Positions 37,148-46,537 of a DNA stretch of 64,000 nucleotides are shown piece by piece (position 1 is the stretch's first letter; each line of letters starts with the position of its first letter). Source of the DNA: Planoprotostelium fungivorum (lineage: Eukaryota > Evosea > Variosea > Cavosteliida > Cavosteliaceae); the NCBI GenBank assembly GCA_003024175.1, contig MDYQ01000103.1, forward strand, positions 27,562-91,561, written 5' to 3'. The position numbers were made by a program, and so were the translations under genes. The notes beneath the pieces were generated by a model. It had not been told where the DNA came from and searched no databases. It was given only the letters and a program-made list of their open reading frames with translations.

Positions 37148-38284
37148 TCAGTCGGGCGGCCTGATCTTGGATCTGTTGTTCAAAGGGACAGATACATCCG
37201 CCATTTGATTGGAGGGAGCAGCTATTGGGCCTTCTTGTGGAGCTCTGCCGACTTGAGATTTCCAGAGAAGGTAATAGACAATAACGAGTTCTTTGACAGA
37301 GTCCCAGACTGCTGGCACGGCATCCCAGTTTGATGAGCCGAAGAAGAAAGAAGCCACTGCAAGTCCAAGAGAAATTCCGAAAAGGACGAAGGCAAACTTC
37401 CAAGAGTCACCCTGCTCACTATTCCCTATATCAGATTATTGGTACAGAGGAATGTTGTTATATACGTAAAATTTGTAATCAATGGAGAATAAAGAAGGGT
37501 TTAGACTCACTGGCTTGGGCGAGGATTATCCATTTCAACTGCAGAGTAAACAGGGTTCCAACGATCTTTGCGCGACGAGAATATAGAGAATAAAGAAGGG
37601 TTCCCAGAGGGTAAACCTGACTCACTAATATTTCATTGTACCATGGATCTGGTCGATTGTCGAAGGGCCTGGGCCAGGCTGGTCCTGCGGGAGTGAGGCG
37701 GGTTGAGCTGCTTTTTTGGCTTTTGAGTATGTGACTCGTGAATAGTGGAAAGTAATGGCGTCTTTTCCGAGTGTCCACACTGCAAGGAGGATTGCATTTG
37801 GGATGGTGGTTCTGGCTGCGTATCCTGCCCAGGTTGAAGCATCCTGTGCGGCTGCGTAGTTGCTTGCTGTGCTGTTTGTGGCTGCAAGATTAGCTGCTGC
37901 TTTTTCTGACGACTCGTATGTAAATACGCTTGTAAGGATGGCTGGGACCAGAAGTACGCAGGATCCAACCAAGAAGAGAAGCTGTGCCTTTGGGAAACTG
38001 ACTATATAATTAAATCAACACCACAACAAAAAAAAAGTTACCAGATCTTTGCGCGACGAGAATATAGAGAATAAAGAAGGGTTGAAACTCACCGGCTGGG
38101 GCTGAGCAGAGAGCGGCGTATCAGATTCCCATCTAGTTAGAATCGATCGGAGTTGCAAAATTGAGACCTCTGGCCAAACCTCGTGGACAATGCTTATTCG
38201 TTCCGCCTCTGTCTTGGCTGTCTTAATATCATCCCATGGGACAGGGAGGGTGTTCTTGAAGATATCGAACGGTGCCTGGGCCAT
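37148..38284 (-). CDS. Uncharacterised four-helix membrane protein
   Basis: ATG 38284 starts MAQAPFDIFKNTLPVPWDD, a soluble region of about 65 residues ending in a Gln/Pro stretch. Then come hydrophobic segments LLFLVGSCVLLVPAILTSVF (about 37970), NAILLAVWTLG (about 37790), FAFVLFGISLGLAVASFFFG (about 37385) and ELVIVYYLLW (about 37275). TGA is at 37150-37148. The loop before helix 3 is basic and Pro-rich (SKAKKAAQPASLPQDQPGPG). Joining the first and second exons in phase needs either a 5-base microexon or an unseen splice site, so the model is tentative. Three of its introns share one internal sequence. A possible 5' exon (38566-38345) may extend the gene upstream. No family is recognised. 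Confidence 0.55.
37485..37602 (-). repeat. Introner-like sequence in two adjacent introns
   Basis: On the minus strand, the intron sequence AACCCTTCTTTATTCTC occurs at 37502-37486. A longer version occurs at 37602-37563 and is identical over 40 bases to 38083-38044. Both lie just inside GTGAG-type donor sites. Confidence 0.7.
38044..38083 (-). repeat. Introner-like sequence, second identical copy
   Basis: These 40 bases are identical to 37563-37602 and lie in a different intron of the same membrane-protein gene, starting a few bases after GTGAG. A related version lies at 43846-43872 in another gene. Confidence 0.75.
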
Positions 38285-38721
38285 GTTGTTTATCTAAAAT
38301 GTGTTGGTGAAAAGATGATCCGCCTCATCATCTTGCGTATGAAATTACCTTTGGAATATTCGAGGCGGAGATGTTCGGCGACGAGACGATGTGGACGAGA
38401 TCTGTGATGGAATTAGAAAATGAGACAGATACCACTGACGTCTATAAAAAGAGATCCATTTGCAGAAGTCTTCATTACCTTTCAAGACGGCTCGAAATGT
38501 GGTCTCTAACTGACAAATGATGATACTAAACCAGAATGAGTCAGAATGAAGAAGTTGCGACGTCAACGTAACGAGAGTGACGATGATTTGTTCGTTCGTT
38601 TACCTGTGCGTGGTCGTATCGAGGTGTCTGGAAAGTGAAAACGGACGAAAGAAATTACATTATGTGATATCTTTTTTACGATATCGCAATAAATTCCGGA
38701 ACGAAAAGTTTCGTGAAACAC

Positions 38722-39232
38722 TTTACTCCGTCTCTTAGAATCCGTTGTGGCAGAGTGCCCTCATGAGGATCTCATGGCGGAAGCAGAGAAGGAGGGACTT
38801 TATTGATCTGTGTGAGGAAACGTTCATTTTCAAGCAAACACACAAGCGAACAACAACAACATGCCCAAGAAAGGTCGTAGAACTACCACCACCACTACTC
38901 CTAGTGAGCCCGACGAGTGCAACTGGGGCTACAATGGTGAAGGCAAGCCCATCACCATGGACGAATGGAATCAGGGAAATGACTGAGCAACAATGTAGCC
39001 AGAGACTCAGTATCACCCCGCTTGTCTTCATGACCATTTTGCCACTCTGTGTCTTGGTTTTGTATGATTTGAGTGTATAGATTTCCACTCAGTCTGCATA
39101 AAGCGAGTACAGAGTGCACGAACGCTTACAAATATTTTGCAGAGGATTACCAAACAGAACGCAGGAGGCGAGCATTCAGTGCAAGGAGAGTTGTAGAGAA
39201 ATGGACTATAATACCCCCTCTTACTATGATGG
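38722..39232 (+). repeat. Leader-ORF-tail unit, copy 2
   Basis: The leader (38722-38797) is followed 63 bases later by a 41-codon ORF (38861-38986), and then by the R1 tail (about 39040-39232). The order and spacing match copy 1 at 22786-22178. The leader core TCATGAGGATCTCATGGCGG is identical in both. Confidence 0.7.
38861..38986 (+). CDS. Small variable ORF in repeat unit 2 (41 residues)
   Basis: ATG 38861 gives MPKKGRRTTTTTTPSEPDEC and ends GKPITMDEWNQGND, TGA 38984-38986. It is hydrophilic, with a basic Thr-rich start and an acidic second half. It shares nothing with the ORF of unit 1 except the MP-K start and its place in the unit. A longer overlapping frame in another register (38763-39080) also starts inside the leader and ends in a hydrophobic stretch (PLVFMTILPLCVLVLY). 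I cannot say which frame, if either, is used. Confidence 0.35.
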   Translation: MPKKGRRTTTTTTPSEPDECNWGYNGEGKPITMDEWNQGND

Positions 39233-39519
39233 ATTACATCACCACACATGAGAACATTCGCTATAGAAAACCGATTAGCGTTGTGAAAGCCCCAAGAGTT
39301 TTAATGCTGGTCACAAAGGCAACCGGGTTCGGTGAGTTGTAGATAAATGCACCAGCTAGTAGCCTTGCTTTACAGTCTATTGACGAAGCAAGTGAAGGAC
39401 ATGGTTTGAATTTGGCTCAGTGGACTTCACAGAAGTCGCAGAATTAATCCCTGAATAAAATGATAGTATCATTTTATTCAGTATGATTATTATTCTTGCT
39501 GTGATGACATCATTGATCG
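39233..39519. other. AFG1 upstream region with R1 scrap
   Basis: 39330-39355 holds a short R1 fragment (GAGTTGTAGATAAATGCACC). The rest should contain the AFG1 promoter. No gene was found. Confidence 0.5.
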
Positions 39520-41082
39520 ATGTTGGTAGCTGTGCCCTTGATCCGCCGGAGTCTGTTTCCACCCATCCGAAGCTTCAGTGTCGAGACCTCTCTTGGACCG
39601 CTGGCAAGGTGGCAGCGTTTGAAAGAAGAAGGCAAGATTAGAGATGATGCGCACCAGAAGAAGATTGTACAGACACTCGACAGAATCTACGATCAAGTAT
39701 GTGTCTATCGTCCAAAACCTGTTTTAGAACCACCATCGAAGACGGTGGGTGATGGTGCAGTCTAATCATTCTGACGTCCATCCAGTTCTTTCAAGGTTGG
39801 TTCGGAGCCCCTAAAAAGAAAGGGAAGGAAGAATACAAGTTTTCAGCCGATATTCCCAAGGGTGCTTACCTGTATGGTGATGTGGGGTGTGGAAAGACTT
39901 TTCTGATGGACCTACTCTACGATGCGTGTCGAGACAACAGAGAAATCCAGTGCAGAAGAGTTCATTTCCACGATTTCATGTTGGACGTCCATCACAGTGA
40001 GCACCTCAAAAGGAAGATGAGTTGATCGTGATAGGAATGCACCTGCACAGGCAAAAGGAGGCAAGGGCTGATCCCATCCCACCCCTCGTGAAAGAGCTGT
40101 GCGATCAAACGTGGTTCCTCTGTTTTGATGAATTTCAAGTCACAGACGTGGCAGATGCCGCAATATTGCACAGACTATTCTCTTCTCTGTTCCACAATGG
40201 TGTCATCGTCATCATGACTTCCAACAGAGTCCCAAAAGGTAAGGACTTCACAGTATTCACCTCTTGTCGCAGAGTATATGACGAATTTTAGATTTATACA
40301 AGAACGGACTGAAGAGAGAATTATTCCTCCCATTCATCTCACTCTTGGAATCCCAAAACCACATCCTCTGTCTCAATTCTGGGATCGATTATCGATTGGC
40401 AGGAACGATGTCGAAGAAGATTTTTAACTAGTGAGTCAGCATACACTGTCATCACTCACTTGACACAGCCCCCTCAATCAAGAAACGACTGCTATTCTCG
40501 ATGACCTATTCCAAAAACTATCTCATGGACATGCAAGTGAGTTACTCTATCATGATCAATGCAATCATCATTGTTAAGTGAGAACAGTCACAAGCCAAAC
40601 GCTGGATGTGGGATCAGGAAGAAAGTTTGTTGTCGATCGATGCGCGAGAGGAGTGGCAAGATTCACGTTCGAAGAACTGTGTCTCAAGCCATTGGGAAGT
40701 GGAGATTACATCGCCATCAGCAAGAACTTCCACACCGTCATCATGGATAACATTCCAGTCCTCAATGCCTACACACAACTCAATCAAGCGAGAAGGTTCA
40801 TCAATCTCGTAGATGAGCTGTATAATTACAAGGTTTACGGTCCGTGCCTATCATCATTGACCTGTTGTTCAGGTCAAATTCATCTGTTCTGCGGCTGCAT
40901 CACCACAGGAGCTCCTATCGTTGAAGGACGAGGCCCCGATTGCAGGGGTAAAGAAGGCATCACCCACGAGCACTGAAGAAGAGGAACACTTTATGTGGTC
41001 ACGTTTGGTGTCTCGACTGACAGAGATGCAATCTGAAGAGTATCTGGCAGCTGCGCATTACAGAGAAGAGAAGGCACAGTGA
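39520..41082 (+). CDS. AFG1L: AFG1-like mitochondrial AAA ATPase (LACE1)
   Basis: AFG1 proteins are mitochondrial ATPases involved in turnover of respiratory-chain subunits. The N-terminus ([20 protein letters not shown]) is basic and hydrophobic, fitting a targeting presequence. Family blocks: [40 protein letters not shown] (Walker A, about 39861-39920), [31 protein letters not shown] (Walker B), [20 protein letters not shown]. The C-terminal domain includes [20 protein letters not shown] and [23 protein letters not shown] 39520 is the first in frame. TGA 41080-41082 lies 19 bp from the RPAP2 stop on the other strand. About 440 residues and seven introns, close to the usual length. Confidence 0.95.
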
Positions 41083-41101
41083 CCGTGCGTCCCTTTCATT
41101 T

Positions 41102-42802
41102 TCATGCAGAATAGGGACTTTTGAAGAATAGATCTCTCAGGATTGTCAATCTGGCTTCGTCGAGGTTATGTTGTGCCAGTAGACCTCTCTTCACTCTCTG
41201 CCCCTGCGTGGATTTCATTCTTGTCTCCACCACTTTGTTCCGCCTTCCCAGGCTGATCATATTCAGCACGGGAGGTGTTCACCAACTCACACTGAGAGGA
41301 ACACCAGGAGAATGAGTTCCCACTGTGTGGCACTGAAAGAGTCCACTTGTTCTTTGAACGAGAAGGTGGCAGACAGTTGGATCACATCCTGCTGAACCGC
41401 TGGCATCTGAAGTCCCAACTTCTCACAGATCATTGGGAGGCTGAACGTGTCAGATGCGTGCGAGTGCCCTGCCTTCTCACTAGAGGAGTATCATGGAATA
41501 GAAGGACTCTCGCTTCATCCTCTGGTCGATCGTGTACGAATTGATCTCTTGTGGTTGCTCTTCCTTCCCCGCTTCGTCTACATTCAATTGCTCGAATCTG
41601 GCTGCCAAATCTCCCTCGTTCTGAAGAGAGTTCAGTCTTAGTAATGGGTATTCTGACTGACCTTTCCGTGATTATTTACAAACGAACGAGTGGATGGTGT
41701 GATGTATTGATCGAAGGTCATGTACAGTACCCCAAACAAGCTCAGCTCTGTTGGGCTCGATTTCTTCATCGTATTTGTCCAATCTACTTCGTCTTCCTTC
41801 TCACAAATTTTAATTGAAGAAGGTGACTGCAACCTTACTTTCTCCGCGGGATTCGATTTCTGGGATATCGATACACCCTCGATCATCAGGTGGTCCTCAG
41901 ACTCTTCAATCTGTGTTATGTTGGAGATATTCTGAGCTCGCACTGGCATTGGACTGATGTTCATCATGTCGTCGCTCCTCTCTATGATCTGCAGTTTCGA
42001 CATATCCAAACTCCCTGGATTGTCCACGACAACTTCTTCGTTGATGTTGGTACCATTTCCACTGTTCTCGTCCAATCGAACACGCACAAGTCCGGTGCGT
42101 AGATAGACGGGGGTCTCACTCAGTTGAGCAGCGTAAAAGCGTGAAGATACGAGACACTTCTCAGAACAGTACAATTCCAGCTCTTCCTGCGTGAAGACCT
42201 GAATGCGTCAGAACTGGCGATTCTACTCTGATCACACCTGTTTTTTGGATAAAGAGATATGGTATTTCTGCTTGCTCTGGGTTGCCTCTTTGATTTCGTT
42301 CGAGCAAGTGGGATAACCACATACTCTTGCCAAAGCTCGCTCCGTGATTACATCATCGTAGTGTCCTTTCTGTAGATAGCTTGCCTGTGATCCTTCATCT
42401 TCTACTCCTATCTATTTGTACTCACACAATCGACCAAATATGCAGCGCTGCTTGAAGGTTGATAGATCAATTTCTCTTGCCTCTTGAACGTCTCCTTCTC
42501 TTTCTCCAGTCTCGCATCAATCTCTGCCTTCAATTGAGCGTGAGATATTCCCTTGTCTGCCGATTTCTTGGCACTGGAGCTTGCTCTCTTCACTCTCTTA
42601 CGAGTTTCATTGACCCCACCAGCCAACTTGGGTCCCGGCTTCTCGGTAACGTGTGGGTGGTTCACTGATTCAGTGCTGGTCTTCAGTACATTATGTCTGG
42701 CCTCTTGACGTAATTGTTTCTGTTGTTTATCCAACGCAACTGTGCTGAAATGAGTAGATGTAAAAACATTCAAGATCACCGATCTCATCGAGGTAGTCCA
42801 TT
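41102..42802 (-). CDS. RPAP2: RPAP2/Rtr1 RNA polymerase II CTD phosphatase
   Basis: RPAP2/Rtr1 removes Ser5 phosphate from the Pol II CTD and assists Pol II import. The zinc-binding core is clear: ERALARVCGYPTCSNEIKEA (about 42340-42300), KYHISLSKKQ, then ELYCSEKCLVSSRFYAAQL followed by VYLRTGLVRV (about 42175-42080). An acidic middle region follows. C-terminal exons encode LPMICEKLGLQMPAVQQDVI, TQWELILLVFLSV and GRRNKVVETRMKSTQGQRVK, ending DLFFKSPYSA with TGA 41104-41102. A basic N-terminal coil (KGISHAQLKAEIDARLEKEK) precedes the zinc domain. The start is uncertain: ATG 42802 fits after splicing, but the frame is open back to about 42951. Confidence 0.9.
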
Positions 42803-43340
42803 GCATTTGCTTCTCTTCCGGCCAAAAGTGAAGATGTGATGTGTGACGATGAAGCAGAACGAAAACAGCTCTTTGTAGATCCTTCCAATAAAATCGCCCT
42901 TCGTGTGATTTTCAGAGACAATTGAGACCAGGAGGACACCTGCCTCTCCACTAAGATCCATACTGCGCATCTATCTGGATGAGCAGTTGTGTCTCAACGC
43001 TGCCCAGAGCATGATTTATAGACTGGGTGGAAATTGCTGCACACTAAAAGATCCTCACAGAGGCACAGGCTAATGAGGGCATGTGGGTGGGCCTTGTGCT
43101 TTGTATTTCCTTTTGTGTCTACTAAGATCATGCTTACTACACACATTTTTATTAGATTAAGACAAATATTTAGAGGATGAATTGTAAGCTTTTTTGTGCC
43201 CAGAGCATGCTTTATGCAGATTGGGTGGAAACCTCTACACACCTCCTGCTTGCTGAACCACAAAGTGACCGCAGCCAAATCGACCCCTCCCGCAAAGCAA
43301 ACCTGGTTAAAATAGATCTTTTAGTCAGTCTTTTTATTCG
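42803..43340. other. Region with degenerate R1 pieces
   Basis: Around 43000-43035 and 43196-43240 there are inverted R1-like fragments (CCCAGAGCATG-TTTAT, GATTGGGTGGAAA). 42803-42951 may be an N-terminal extension of RPAP2. No other gene is supported. Confidence 0.45.
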
Positions 43341-43685
43341 TCATTGCTGTGCTGTGGTATTTGTGACTGCAGCTTGTTGGGGTGCATCGTCCACCGTCAT
43401 CAGTTGATAAATGGAGGCCACGGCACCGAGGAGAATTATCAGAAAGCTGCAGCACTTGAGGGTGGCCCATGCTACAGGTCAGACAGCTATGTCCCAGCAA
43501 CGGACTACTCTCGCTGGCATGGTCCTGCGGACCGCTTGTTTCACTCGACGAACCACGTTCACCGGTGGCAGAAGAAGAGGAATGTTGTCTTCGGCCGTAT
43601 CTATCTGGTTCAATTAAATTCAAACTCTTGGGACGACTAGTTTACCTTGAATGGTCTGTCGCAACTGTCTTATTTCCGCGATCAT
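43341..43685 (-). CDS. Small single-helix membrane protein
   Basis: ATG 43685 gives MIAEIRQLRQTIQ. After a 40-bp intron it continues DTAEDNIPLLLPPVNVVRRV, KQAVRRTMPARV. After a second intron comes a transmembrane helix CCSFLIILLGAVASIYQLMT and a short polar end (VDDAPQQAAVTNTTAQQ), TGA 43343-43341. About 81 residues. The second intron is placed by phase and could differ. The shape (basic N-terminal half, one helix, short tail) recalls small mitochondrial inner-membrane proteins, but I do not recognise the family. Confidence 0.5.
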
Positions 43686-43749
43686 GGCTTCACTACCTAC
43701 AAGACATGAACCAAACATACGGTTACGAATTTTTTGTGAATTTTTCAGG

Positions 43750-44161
43750 TCATGAGACGCAGCCAAAAAGACCCCTCTCAGCCGCCGCTATGCGAGCTAG
43801 AGCCTGAGAGGTTTGTAGAGCCCCATAGAGGCCTTGGGGACACCACGACGAGAACAGAGAATAAAGAAGAGTCGGGACTCACCGGCGGGGGCGGTCTGGA
43901 TGGGAGGAGGAGAGTATTTCTCAATAGTGGCCTTGATAGCAGCCCACTCGTTTCTCTGTACAGCACGATACCATACACCAACTCTTTCGTCTTCTGCAGA
44001 CTTGATCTTCACAGCGGCGAGACCATAAAAGTCGAGGTCATAACCGTCTGCGGTGTGTCCCTCTATCGCTGTCAGTGACCACGAAGCTGATGAGGAGACG
44101 AGCTCACCTGCTGATGACTTCGAGAGCTCTCAACATCTGGAGCTGATCGCGAACTGACATG
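43750..44161 (-). CDS. Small uncharacterised protein
   Basis: Coding sequence is clearest in EGHTADGYDLDFYGLAAVKI, KSAEDERVGVWYRAVQRNEW and AAIKATIEKYSPPPIQTAPA, then ALARIAAAERGLFGCVS, TGA 43752-43750. Its last intron carries the same internal sequence as introns of the gene at 37.1-38.3 kb. ATG 44161 (MSVRDQLQMLRALEV) is the nearest start, but its phase into the next exon is not clean. The gene may instead begin further upstream (up to about 44530). Short blocks in that 5' region also resemble the 5' region of the 37.1-38.3 kb gene. Function unknown. Confidence 0.4.
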
Positions 44162-44539
44162 TTTCTGATTGAGAGAGGCCAAACGTTTGGTTCGAGTGAG
44201 ATCTGTGGACGGTTGGAGTGTGTCTTTGGCGCGGGGCGATGAAATGAGACAGATTAAGACCTGAATGAAATCAGAAACCGCGAAATGTTCACCAACGTCC
44301 ACAGAAGAAGTTGAGTATTTGGTTTGAGGATATTACCTCTGGAAGGCGGCTTGAAATGGTCTTCTAAAGAATAAACGGGTGAGATACGGACCCAAGACCT
44401 GGATGAAAGTTAAGAAAATGTAGAGCAACGCCTTAAACCGTGGCCAGGGTTCAATTCTATATTATTAGTTACCTTTGAGGACACCTCTTCTTTCCGTTCA
44501 TACGTAACTCACCCGCGGGTAATTTGCCATTTTGGCTCA

Positions 44540-44720
44540 GCAAGCAAGCAGGTGGTTAGTAGAAGTTTCCAACTAGTCTGCATAAAGCATACTGAGAGTG
44601 CATGAAAGCTTACGAATCATTTCTAAAGAATTTCCAAACAGATCATAGGAAGCAAGCATTCAGTGTGTGGTGAGTTGTAGATAAATGCACTATATAATAC
44701 CCTCTTTTTATATGATGAAG
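44540..44720 (+). repeat. R1 tail repeat, diverged copy
   Basis: Full-length but more diverged R1 (TCTGCATAAAGCATAC, CAAGCATTCAGTGTGTGGTG, GAGTTGTAGATAAATGCACT, then ATACCCTCTTTTTATATGAT). It lies between two minus-strand genes. Confidence 0.65.
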
Positions 44721-44834
44721 AGTAAACATACAGGATCAACTGAACGGCCAAAACATATGTACTTTATTGACAAAACTTGCGATGCGATTGCTTTGATTCC
44801 CCGGATCACGTTGGATAGTTAAAGAACACCTTTT

Positions 44835-45592
44835 TCATAACATCAATCCCTGCACGACCATCTTAGATCTCACCTTCTTATATTGCGCCAGAACAGGAGC
44901 TATTTTGTCGTATGCTGCAACTAGGTCCTCTTGTGTCTGAAGGTTGTGTCAATATCTGTGGCTCAATCGAAGACGTTCACCTTCGCACCGTTCATGATGA
45001 TTTTCCCACTAATGAATATAAGAAACACCACTTTTGGGTCTGTTAGACGATATATCAAACCAGGGAAGATCTCAGGCTCATACTGTTGACGTCAGAAAGG
45101 GAATCGTTCGATGATACTGACTGTACAATGAGGTGCATGTGCCTTTGATAGATCCTCTAAACGAATAGGGAAGCCAACATCAATGCCACCAACCATGGTA
45201 CGGACTTTAAATTGCTCGAACTTGACATTGAAACCAATCTTCTGAATGATGCGAGCAAACTTTCTGCAGGCAAACTTGGCATCTTCTTCTGAACGAGCAC
45301 CCGTGACCACCATTTTTCCTGGTAACTTGAGATGCAGAATCAGAATCAGAAACATTACCCGAGGCGAAAATCATTGCGGTAGACTTTGGAAGCTGTATTC
45401 TCATAATAAGAGCGGAGAAACGCTTTGGATTGAACTCAGCATTTCTGATCTTTCCAGCGATGACTCTGAGATCTAATTTACTCTCATCTCCCAGATATGC
45501 TGTGGCGACTATGTTGCTTTGGACACGTCAACTTCAGATCCGAATGGACTCGAAACTCACTGCGTTTTAGGTGCTACCGTCTCATCCTCCAT
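44835..45592 (-). CDS. TBP: TATA-box-binding protein
   Basis: The two TBP repeats are both present. Repeat 1: [37 protein letters not shown], then [20 protein letters not shown]. Repeat 2: [63 protein letters not shown]. The end is [25 protein letters not shown]. The N-terminal tail is very short ([11 protein letters not shown] after splicing), so nearly the whole protein is the DNA-binding saddle. Repeat 1 is less canonical than in plants or animals ([11 protein letters not shown] in place of VNLGCKLDL), so a TBP-related factor is possible. The start (ATG 45592) is 191 bp from the divergent EBP gene. Confidence 0.9.
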
Positions 45593-45783
45593 CGACTTGT
45601 GTCTCTGTTAAGGACTTTCTTAACCGACTCTCGAATGTTTTCAGCTTACTCGGAACACCTCCGACACATTTCCCCAGGTGCGCAGGTTCGAATCCCGCAT
45701 AGAAGAATGTTTGAGTGTGTCGTAATTCAAGTTGAAGAATCGAGCTCATCGACGTGTTTCAATCACAACACCCATCAGAAAAG

Positions 45784-46506
45784 ATGACGACCGACTTCCT
45801 TGCGGCAGCGAGACCTCACCTGGATGCTATCCCTCCTGCGGAATGGGGGATCGCAGCGGCCATGATTTTGGTTCCCCTCATTCTCTTCGTCTTCCTCTTC
45901 CGCACGTTCGCCAGATTCCCTGCCCGGACTTTCTACCCTTCTGTTCTATGGTTACTTTTCTCTGGAGCAATTCACAGTGCCATCGAGGTGATGTCCAACA
46001 TTCGTTTTAAACCTGTGTTTACACCCGAGCTAGCTCACCTTCACTCTGGACAGAGATGGAATCATCAGCAAGGCCACTGACTTCTACGGAGCTGCAGACT
46101 TTCGTTATGGAAGACCTCTGGACCCTGGAACCGCTGCGATGGAATACATGACCGCCATCTTGGTTGGTCCCTTCTGTTTTCTCACCGCTCTCGCTGCCGT
46201 CAACGGTGACGTCTCCACTCTCTGCTCCGTCTGATGTCGACAGGGTGGAGGTGGAGGCATCCTCTTCAGATCGTAACCTGCACCAGTCAACTGTACGGTC
46301 TCGTATGGTTCTCTCTCCAACCGACATTCACTGGAGGTCTCCACTCGCAGGCCTCTTCTGATCCCTTCCTCTTCTGGTTCGTCTTCTTTGGCCTCAACGC
46401 ACCTTGGGGTGTGTTCCCCACAATTCTTCTCGTCCAATCTTTCTACTCCATCACCTCCTCCCTACCCACCGAGTCCGCTCGCATTGAGAAGAAGAAGAAG
46501 AGGTAG
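45784..46506 (+). CDS. EBP: EBP-type sterol delta8-delta7 isomerase (EXPERA domain)
   Basis: EBP moves the C8 double bond to C7 in sterol synthesis in the ER membrane. Helices are visible at MILVPLILFVFLF, FYPSVLWLLFSGAIHSAIE, YMTAILVGPFCFLTALAAV, QLYGLVWFS and FWFVFFGLNAPWGVFPTILL. Active-site positions known from human EBP are kept: His and Glu in IHSAIE, Glu and Thr in MEYMTAI, and Asn in GLNAPW. Two introns; the second joins NG to RWRHPLQIVTCTSQLYG in phase. About 200 residues, ending with the basic tail ARIEKKKKR typical of ER membrane proteins. AATAAA at 46513-46518 follows the stop directly. Confidence 0.92.
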
Positions 46507-46512
46507 AATGGA

Positions 46513-46537
46513 AATAAAGGTCTGACTCGTCTTTATT
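46513..46537. terminator. Back-to-back polyadenylation signals
   Basis: AATAAA on the plus strand (46513-46518) serves EBP. On the minus strand AATAAA (46537-46532) overlaps the TAA stop of the PH-CH gene. The two coding regions end 26 bp apart, so transcripts must overlap. Confidence 0.7.

Noticed and set aside
43001-43240. A third full leader-ORF-tail unit
   Set aside because: Only short inverted pieces similar to the R1 start are present; no leader match and no complete tail.
45622-45710. Possible tRNA gene between TBP and EBP (GGTTCGAATCC at 45685-45695)
   Set aside because: The T-loop/B-box motif is perfect, but one T-stem pair mismatches. The 3' acceptor strand (ATAGAAG) has no complementary 5' strand at any plausible distance, and no proper D or anticodon arm could be drawn. 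At most a tRNA relic.
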